10,064 nt of DNA, from the NCBI GenBank assembly GCA_902767175.1, contig CACXGH010000129.1, positions 1 to 10,064 of the forward strand, given 5' to 3'. The notes beneath the pieces are model-generated. The model ran no database searches. It saw only the letters and a list, made by a program, of their open reading frames with translations, and was not told the DNA's origin. The stretch comes from an uncultured Ruminococcus sp. (GTDB lineage Bacteria; Bacillota; Clostridia; Oscillospirales; Acutalibacteraceae). Shown in pieces: positions 5,941-10,064 of the stretch; within the stretch, counting starts at the first letter, position 1, and every line of letters begins with the position of its first letter. Made by a program: the position numbers and the translations under genes.

Positions 5941-6010
5941 TTTCTTTACTATACTGTACTCAGCTACACTTACCTTCTCTTATCTTGACTTCACTTAACT
6001 ATACTTACCT
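5941..6010. repeat. Degenerate pentanucleotide tract, 14 units of NNNCT
   Basis: Fourteen consecutive five-base blocks each end in CT: TTTCT, TTACT, ATACT, GTACT, CAGCT, ACACT, TACCT, TCTCT, TATCT, TGACT, TCACT, TAACT, ATACT, TACCT. The consensus is TNACT on the plus strand and AGTNA on the minus strand. Phase is kept without any insertion or deletion over exactly 70 bases. Only the CT is invariant; the other positions vary. It is noncoding. Confidence 0.85.
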
Positions 6011-6026
6011 CTGACGCAAACAGAAA

Positions 6027-6068
6027 TCTCATCAAACGCTTGCATGTTTCTCACTAAACGCTGGCACG
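6027..6068. repeat. Two imperfect 20-base direct repeats
   Basis: 6027-6046 (TCTCATCAAACGCTTGCATG) and 6049-6068 (TCTCACTAAACGCTGGCACG) match at 16 of 20 positions and are spaced 22 bases start to start. The conserved core AAACGCT recurs at 6100-6106. They lie just after the pentanucleotide tract. Confidence 0.75.
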
Positions 6069-6145
6069 AATAGCCTTTGATACACAATTTAATATAAGGA
6101 AACGCTGAGCCGTAAGGCTTGATTTATTCAGAGCTTGCATAAATA

Positions 6146-6174
6146 AAAAGCAGACACAAAACGTGCCTGCTTTT
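6146..6174 (-). terminator. Intrinsic terminator of the ywlG-HD-LRR unit
   Basis: Read on the minus strand, AAAAGCAG-G-CAC pairs with GTG-T-CTGCTTTT around a 5-base loop; the single non-Watson-Crick position is a G-U wobble in RNA. A TTTTTATTTAT run follows. It begins about 25 bases after the LRR gene stop. On the plus strand the same position is an A-C mismatch, so termination should be better for the minus-strand transcript. Confidence 0.85.
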
Positions 6175-6198
6175 ATTTTGCGCAGAAGTGCATTATTA

Positions 6199-7665
6199 TC
6201 AGAATTTGAATTCTTCCTCGCCTGCAATGATCTTACAGGGGATATTGTATTGCTGGGCGTATTTTTCTGCCTCTGAGCCTGCTGTCGTATAAATAACGGC
6301 ATTGGGGCTTCCGTCAAAAGAGTATGTATATCCCTCACCAAACTCTTTTACAGTTGACGGAATATATACCTTTTCAAGCTTTTCGCAGCTTGTAAATGCC
6401 AACTGTCCTATATACTCCGTACCCTCATGAATGAATATATTCTTTATACGGCTTATGTTGAATGCAGATTCATTTATTTTTCTGACAGACGAAGGTATTT
6501 CAACATTCTCAATATCACTGTTGCTGAAGAAGCTTTCCCCTATCTCGGTGACATTCTCATCAAATTTTATTTCTTTTACCGTACAGCCGTCAAATTTTAT
6601 TCCTACTGACTTTGCAACAGAAGCATTTATATTGATAGTGCCGATATTGATATAGGAGAATGCACTGCCGATATAAATGACAGAATCGGGTATTTCAAAA
6701 TCACACGCAGGAAGACCTTCTTTGGTAGAGTCGTTATAGAACGCATATGTAGCTATTATTCTTGTACCGTCCCTGAATGTAAACTTTCCCTGCTCGGCAA
6801 GCTTTTTAACGCTTTCATACTTATCATCTCTGAGTAAGCCTTCAAACTTATAGCAGTAGAATACGTTGCCGATATAATTCTCACCGTAGGGGGCTTCATT
6901 CAGAATTGCCGTATTGAATAATACGTCATCGCCAAGCACTTCAAGCTTTGACGGGAACATGAAGTTTTTCAGCGACGTACAGTCCTGAAAAGCCCAGCTC
7001 TGTATTTCTGTAACGCTCTCAGGTATTTTTATATCCTCAAGCGCCTCACAGCCGCAGAATGCACCGTCCTCGATAAGCTTTAAGCCTTCGGGAAGCTCTA
7101 TGCTTTTAAGAGAAGTACATCTCTTGAACATCTCCGTAGTTATTGTTTTGAGCGACTTCGGCAGTGTAACTTCTTTAAGATTAGTACAGTCTCTCATACA
7201 GGCATAACCAATATCAATAATCGAATCGGGAAAAACTATCTCCTCAGCCTGTGAGCCTTCAAATGCATTATTATCAATCAAACAAACTTTAATACCTTCT
7301 ATATCATCAGGTACTGTAACGATAGGAGAATTTCCTAAATACTTTCTTATCATTATGCACTCATGAGAAGGCGAATCATCTGCCTCAGGATCATCGTAAT
7401 AGTAGCTCTTTTCATATAGAAAATCTTCAAAGACCAAGTCAGAATCTGAGGCAACCTGCTCTGAACTTCCGTCTGATACAGCAGGAGAGGATACTGCACT
7501 GTTCTGTCCGATGTCTGATACCGTACTGTTCTGTCCGCTGTTTGCAGTGTTCGATGCACCTGCATTTCCGGTGCCGTCTGATGAGCCTGAACAGCCGGAA
7601 AGTGAACATACTGAAAGCACCATGCTCATCATAACAGCAGCAGCGATTTTGTTAAGTTTTTTCAT
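6199..7665 (-). CDS. BspA-like leucine-rich-repeat lipoprotein
   Basis: This 488-residue surface lipoprotein starts with a signal peptide (MKKLNKIAAAVMMSMVLSVC) and lipobox LSGC with Cys25. A Ser/Gly/Asn-rich spacer of about 50 residues lets the domain stand off the membrane. From about residue 105 to 460 it carries irregular BspA/LRR_5 repeats of the form I-x-x-x-A-F-x-x-C-x-x-L-x-x-I-x-I-P-x-x-V-x-x-I, for example AFCGCEALEDIKIPESVTEI and AFTSCEKLEKVYIPSTVKEF. The tail GSEAEKYAQQYNIPCKII is typical of such proteins. Family members are linked to adhesion or binding, but the ligand cannot be inferred here. The ATG at 7665 lies 9 bases after AAGGA, which overlaps the stop of the HD gene, so translation is coupled. 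A terminator follows at 6146-6174. Confidence 0.92.
   Translation of the reverse strand: MKKLNKIAAAVMMSMVLSVCSLSGCSGSSDGTGNAGASNTANSGQNSTVSDIGQNSAVSSPAVSDGSSEQVASDSDLVFEDFLYEKSYYYDDPEADDSPSHECIMIRKYLGNSPIVTVPDDIEGIKVCLIDNNAFEGSQAEEIVFPDSIIDIGYACMRDCTNLKEVTLPKSLKTITTEMFKRCTSLKSIELPEGLKLIEDGAFCGCEALEDIKIPESVTEIQSWAFQDCTSLKNFMFPSKLEVLGDDVLFNTAILNEAPYGENYIGNVFYCYKFEGLLRDDKYESVKKLAEQGKFTFRDGTRIIATYAFYNDSTKEGLPACDFEIPDSVIYIGSAFSYINIGTININASVAKSVGIKFDGCTVKEIKFDENVTEIGESFFSNSDIENVEIPSSVRKINESAFNISRIKNIFIHEGTEYIGQLAFTSCEKLEKVYIPSTVKEFGEGYTYSFDGSPNAVIYTTAGSEAEKYAQQYNIPCKIIAGEEEFKF
7498..7537. repeat. Short direct repeat in the lipoprotein spacer
   Basis: ACTGTTCTGTCCG occurs at 7498-7510 and again at 7525-7537, 27 bases apart and in frame. 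It encodes the duplicated GQNSTVSDI/GQNSAVSSP segments of the Ser-rich spacer of the LRR lipoprotein. This looks like a nine-codon duplication that lengthened the spacer. Confidence 0.7.
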
Positions 7666-7677
7666 ATAATCAGTTCC

Positions 7678-8265
7678 TTATAATTTATTGACGACCGATG
7701 TATTCTTTTCTCTGAGATATGTAGATTCAAGATCGGCAAGATGAAGTTTTACTGCAAGCGGATATTTTTCATAAGCAAGGCTTATTGAAAAGCTTCCTCC
7801 CCTTGCGGCATCATCAAAGCCGCCCATGTGCCAGCGTATAGCCATTGCCTCAGAGGTTTTGAGTCTCATGAAGCGCTCTATAAGAAAGACCGACTTTTCG
7901 CCGTGACCATAGGGGAAAATATCCTCCACCGCATAGAAAGGCTTTTTCTCCCACTGTCCTGTCTCGTCATTCTTTACATTTCTTGTAGATACCTTGTAGA
8001 ACTGAGCCTTGCAGAGGTCATGAAGAAGTGCACATATAGCAAAGCTCTCGGCACTGTCCTTTTCACTGTCAAAATGCTTTTCCATCAGTGTGTGATAAAC
8101 GCTGAGACTGTGCATTACAAGCCCCTGCTCACAGGCGCAATGAAATTTAGAGCTTGCAGGCGCTGTAAAGAAGTCGGTTTTCTGCAGCCATTCGAGCAGC
8201 TCCTCTGCACCGTTTCTCTTTATATTATTCTGATAGATCTCTATAAATTCTTCCTTATATCCCAT
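7678..8265 (-). CDS. HD-domain metal-dependent phosphohydrolase
   Basis: This 195-residue cytoplasmic protein carries the HD-superfamily metal site: His52 (MHSLSVYH), His82-Asp83 (LLHDLCK) and Asp178 (LHLADLE), with further candidate ligands His121 (YGHGEKS) and His146 (RWHMGG). HD proteins hydrolyse phosphate esters, nucleotides or RNA ends; the substrate of this one is unknown. It is a stand-alone HD domain without a sensor or nucleic-acid-binding domain. The start is ATG 8263-8265, 10 bases after GGAGG. The in-frame TTG at 8274 is only one base from that GGAGG and is rejected. GGAGG lies just after the stop of the upstream ywlG gene, and the HD stop overlaps the ribosome site of the LRR gene. 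Three adjacent genes are thus coupled. Confidence 0.9.
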   Translation of the reverse strand: MGYKEEFIEIYQNNIKRNGAEELLEWLQKTDFFTAPASSKFHCACEQGLVMHSLSVYHTLMEKHFDSEKDSAESFAICALLHDLCKAQFYKVSTRNVKNDETGQWEKKPFYAVEDIFPYGHGEKSVFLIERFMRLKTSEAMAIRWHMGGFDDAARGGSFSISLAYEKYPLAVKLHLADLESTYLREKNTSVVNKL

Positions 8266-8283
8266 AGCGCACAAACCTCCGCA

Positions 8284-8835
8284 TCATTTCATACTGTCGT
8301 TATAATGGGCACGCTCTCCGCCTATAAACTTTGCTCTTGTCCGTGCAGAGGTAACATTTGCTTCACCTATTTTCTTAACGGAAAGTGTCAGCGGAACTGC
8401 CACCTCCTTAAGATGCATACCTATCAGCACTCCGCCGACATCAATCCCTGCATCGGCTCTTATATGCTCAACAGCGACAGGCTGTTCAAGTGTATTATAG
8501 GTTATCGTAGCGAATGATCCGCCCGCCTTTGGCTGGGGAACAACATTTACTTCCTCACGGAGCTGCTTTTCCGCAGCTGCTCTTTCGGTTATCAATGCTC
8601 TGTTAAGATGCTCACAGCACTGGGCAGCAATATAAATACCTCTGCTTTTCAGTTCGGGATAAATACCGTCAAATATTGCCTGAGCTATATCCATGCTTGA
8701 AGCAGAGCCGAAGGAATGACCTGCTACTGTACTTGATGAACAGCCGACAACAAATATATCTCCCTTTTTGAGTCCTGCCTTATCAAGTATTTCAAGAATT
8801 GCCCTGTTTGCCTGTTCCTTAATTTTCTCGTACAT
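8284..8835 (-). CDS. YwlG/TIGR01440 (DUF436) family protein
   Basis: This 183-residue protein belongs to the UPF0340/YwlG family, conserved in Firmicutes and of unknown biochemical function. Family landmarks are GDIFVVGCSSSTVAGHSFGSASS (25-47, containing the Cys-Ser-Ser-Ser motif), AAQCCEHLNRALI (70-82), the PKAGGSFAT segment at 102-110, and ADAGIDVGGVLIGMHLKEVAVP (127-148). The length matches the family. The start is ATG 8833-8835 with AGAGGTG 7 bases upstream. The frame is open further upstream, but that extension runs through the S1 terminator and gene end and is unsupported. It heads the ywlG-HD-LRR unit. No clean promoter is seen in the short gap behind S1, so it may depend partly on readthrough. 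Confidence 0.92.
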   Translation of the reverse strand: MYEKIKEQANRAILEILDKAGLKKGDIFVVGCSSSTVAGHSFGSASSMDIAQAIFDGIYPELKSRGIYIAAQCCEHLNRALITERAAAEKQLREEVNVVPQPKAGGSFATITYNTLEQPVAVEHIRADAGIDVGGVLIGMHLKEVAVPLTLSVKKIGEANVTSARTRAKFIGGERAHYNDSMK

Positions 8836-8858
8836 CTGTGTACACCTCTTTAAAATTA

Positions 8859-8884
8859 TAAGGCATCTCAACAGAGATGCCTTA
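8859..8884 (-). terminator. Terminator-like hairpin after the S1 gene
   Basis: TAAGGCATCTC (8859-8869) pairs perfectly with GAGATGCCTTA (8874-8884) around a 4-base loop, an 11-bp stem. On the minus strand it is followed by TAATTTTAA, a mixed and rather weak T-tract. It lies 25 bases after the S1 stop. It probably terminates S1 transcription only partly, allowing readthrough into ywlG. Confidence 0.75.
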
Positions 8885-8908
8885 CAAGTCAAATAATAAT
8901 TATCAGGA

Positions 8909-10064
8909 TTACTCAGCAGACTTTTCCTCTGCAGTCTCTTCTGTTGTCTCAGCAGCATCTGTGAGAAGAGCCTTCATTGAAAGGCTGATGCGCTTTGCAT
9001 CAAAGTCAATTGCTGTGATCTTAACTCTTACCTTCTGTCCTACAGTGAGAGCATCCTCAGGCTTCTCAACTCTTTCGTTAGAGATCTGTGATACATGGAT
9101 AAGACCGTCAATACCGTCGATTATTCTTGCAAATGCACCGAACTTAGTAAGACCTACGATCTCAACCTCGCACTCTGTACCAACAGGATACTTATCCTTG
9201 AGTATCTGCCATGGGTTATCCTCAGCCTTCTTATAGCCGAGAGAGATCTTGCCCTTTTCGGGATCAAGAGCCTTGATGTATACCTCGATAGTATCACCTA
9301 CGCTTACAGCCTCTGAGGGGTGCTTGATTCTCTTCCATGAAAGCTCTGAGATATGTACCATACCGTCAATACCGCCGATGTCAACAAAAGCACCGTATGA
9401 TGTAAGTGATTTAACAACACCTGTGTACTTCTTGCCGACCTCTGCACTCTCCCAGAACTCAGCAGACTTCTGCTTGCGCTCTTCATCAAGTACGGAACGG
9501 ATAGAGCCAACTGCACGCTTTCTGTGTCTTGTTGTCTCGATCACACGGAAGCTTACCTCCTGCTTGAGCAGACCGTCAAGGCTCTCGCCTCTTGTTGCTG
9601 TTGCAAGAGATGCAGGAATGAATACTCTGACACCGTTGGAAACAGCGATAACACCGCCCTTAACGACATCTGTAACAACACCCTTGACAATAGTTTCTTC
9701 TTCCTGAGCCTTTACGATATCATCCCAGCCCTTCTGAGCATCGAGAAGTCTCTTGGAGAGGAGGATAGTACCCTCCTGATCATTTGTTTTCATAATGATG
9801 AGATTAAGCTCATCGCCGATCTTTACAAGATCCTCAGGCTTTGCTGAAGGATCGCTTGAAAGCTCTGCAAGCGGAATAATACCTGTCTGCTTTCTGCCTA
9901 CATCAACACGAACCTCGGTGGGAGTTATGCCAACTACTACACCGGTAACTCTGCCATCTGTATTATAATTTTTGAATGACTCCTCAAGGAGATCCTCAAA
10001 ATTCGGCTCCGCTTCACTTTCCTGAATATTTTTGATTTCTTCTGTCATGGTAACAAGTACCTCC
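8909..10064 (-). CDS. rpsA: Ribosomal protein S1 portion, probably C-terminal half of an IspH-S1 fusion (cut by window edge)
   Basis: From the Met at 10046-10048 to the stop are 379 residues holding four S1 RNA-binding domains at about 30-98, 118-182, 203-273 and 289-360. Repeats three and four carry the clear pattern G-x-V-x-x-x-x-x-x-GAFV-I-x-G-x-DG-x-(V/I)H-x-S. Four domains is usual for Firmicutes; E. coli S1 has six. The tail is acidic (AAETTEETAEEKSAE). S1 proteins bind mRNA during initiation. Upstream of this Met the frame is open to the window edge and encodes EVLVT, which fits the end of IspH, the last enzyme of the MEP isoprenoid pathway; many clostridia encode an IspH-S1 fusion. 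If it is not fused, GGAGG at 10060-10064 would serve the ATG at 10048, though its 11-base spacing is long. Confidence 0.93.
   Translation of the reverse strand, partial: EVLVTMTEEIKNIQESEAEPNFEDLLEESFKNYNTDGRVTGVVVGITPTEVRVDVGRKQTGIIPLAELSSDPSAKPEDLVKIGDELNLIIMKTNDQEGTILLSKRLLDAQKGWDDIVKAQEEETIVKGVVTDVVKGGVIAVSNGVRVFIPASLATATRGESLDGLLKQEVSFRVIETTRHRKRAVGSIRSVLDEERKQKSAEFWESAEVGKKYTGVVKSLTSYGAFVDIGGIDGMVHISELSWKRIKHPSEAVSVGDTIEVYIKALDPEKGKISLGYKKAEDNPWQILKDKYPVGTECEVEIVGLTKFGAFARIIDGIDGLIHVSQISNERVEKPEDALTVGQKVRVKITAIDFDAKRISLSMKALLTDAAETTEETAEEKSAE

Larger units (their letters stand above)
5833..6198. other. 366-base gene-free stretch with repeats
   Basis: No convincing gene lies here. In order it holds AT-rich DNA after the phosphoesterase stop; an 8-bp inverted repeat with distant arms (TTTACACA 5865-5872, TGTGTAAA 5911-5918); the five-base-period tract at 5941-6010; two 20-base direct repeats at 6027-6068; a third copy of their AAACGCT core at 6100-6106; and the terminator of the LRR gene at 6146-6174. 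All reading frames across the periodic tract contain stops on the minus strand. It might contain an RNA or a binding platform, or simply decaying repeats. Confidence 0.6.

Noticed and set aside
6027..6068. CRISPR-like repeat unit
   Set aside because: Only two imperfect copies with a 2-base gap exist, with no spacers and no cas genes.
6104..6119. Small hairpin TGAGCC-GTAA-GGCTTG as a terminator of the phosphoesterase gene
   Set aside because: The stem has only four Watson-Crick pairs plus wobbles, no T-run, and lies about 270 bases from the stop.
6054..6341. 95-codon minus-strand ORF running from the LRR gene into the gap
   Set aside because: It overlaps the well-supported LRR lipoprotein out of frame and runs through its terminator hairpin. 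Composition is not protein-like and there is no ribosome site.
8836..8958. N-terminal extension of the ywlG-like protein
   Set aside because: It runs through the S1 stop region and terminator hairpin. ATG 8835 has a good ribosome site and gives the family's normal length.
8877..9707. Plus-strand ORFs opposite the S1 gene
   Set aside because: They are antisense shadows of a highly expressed, codon-biased gene and have no ribosome sites or motifs.

Overview
The window reads as core chromosome of a Gram-positive, clostridial bacterium, most likely in or near Ruminococcus/Oscillospiraceae. The evidence is strong AGGAGG-type ribosome sites, sigma-A promoters with 17-base spacers, a four-domain S1 protein whose frame runs on upstream as in clostridial IspH-S1 fusions, a YwlG/TIGR01440 protein, and a BspA-like leucine-rich-repeat lipoprotein. 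No phage, transposon, CRISPR, rRNA or tRNA was seen. The genus is an inference.

Layout. 1-417 (-): N-terminal third of phosphoglycerate kinase, with a clear promoter at 500-528. 590-1348 (-): TagH/Wzt-type ABC ATPase with its own promoter and no permease in view. 1478-2005 (-): unrecognised 175-residue protein starting at TTG. 2184-4265 (+): proB-proA, the first two steps of proline synthesis, behind a near-consensus promoter. 4275-5297 (-): three small conserved-hypothetical genes closely spaced as an apparent operon; the first encodes only 51 residues. 5341-5832 (+): YfcE-type metallophosphoesterase, divergent from that operon. 5833-6198: a gene-free stretch holding a 70-base tract with a five-base period, 20-base direct repeats and a terminator. 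6199-8835 (-): ywlG-like gene, HD-domain phosphohydrolase and LRR lipoprotein, tightly coupled. 8909-10064 (-): ribosomal protein S1 part, probably the C-terminal half of an IspH-S1 fusion that enters from beyond the window edge.

How the genes relate. ProB and ProA form a pathway pair. ywlG, the HD gene and the LRR lipoprotein have ribosome sites overlapping or abutting the preceding stop, so they are probably translated together, although no shared function is evident. The three small genes look like one unit of unknown role. Several starts are corrected here from ribosome-site spacing or promoter position: 1348, 3021, 4724, 5341, 8265 and 8835.

No clearly new biological system is demonstrated. 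The items most worth a second look are the five-base-period tract at 5941-6010, the three-small-gene operon with its intragenic 12-bp perfect hairpin, and the orphan export ATPase.
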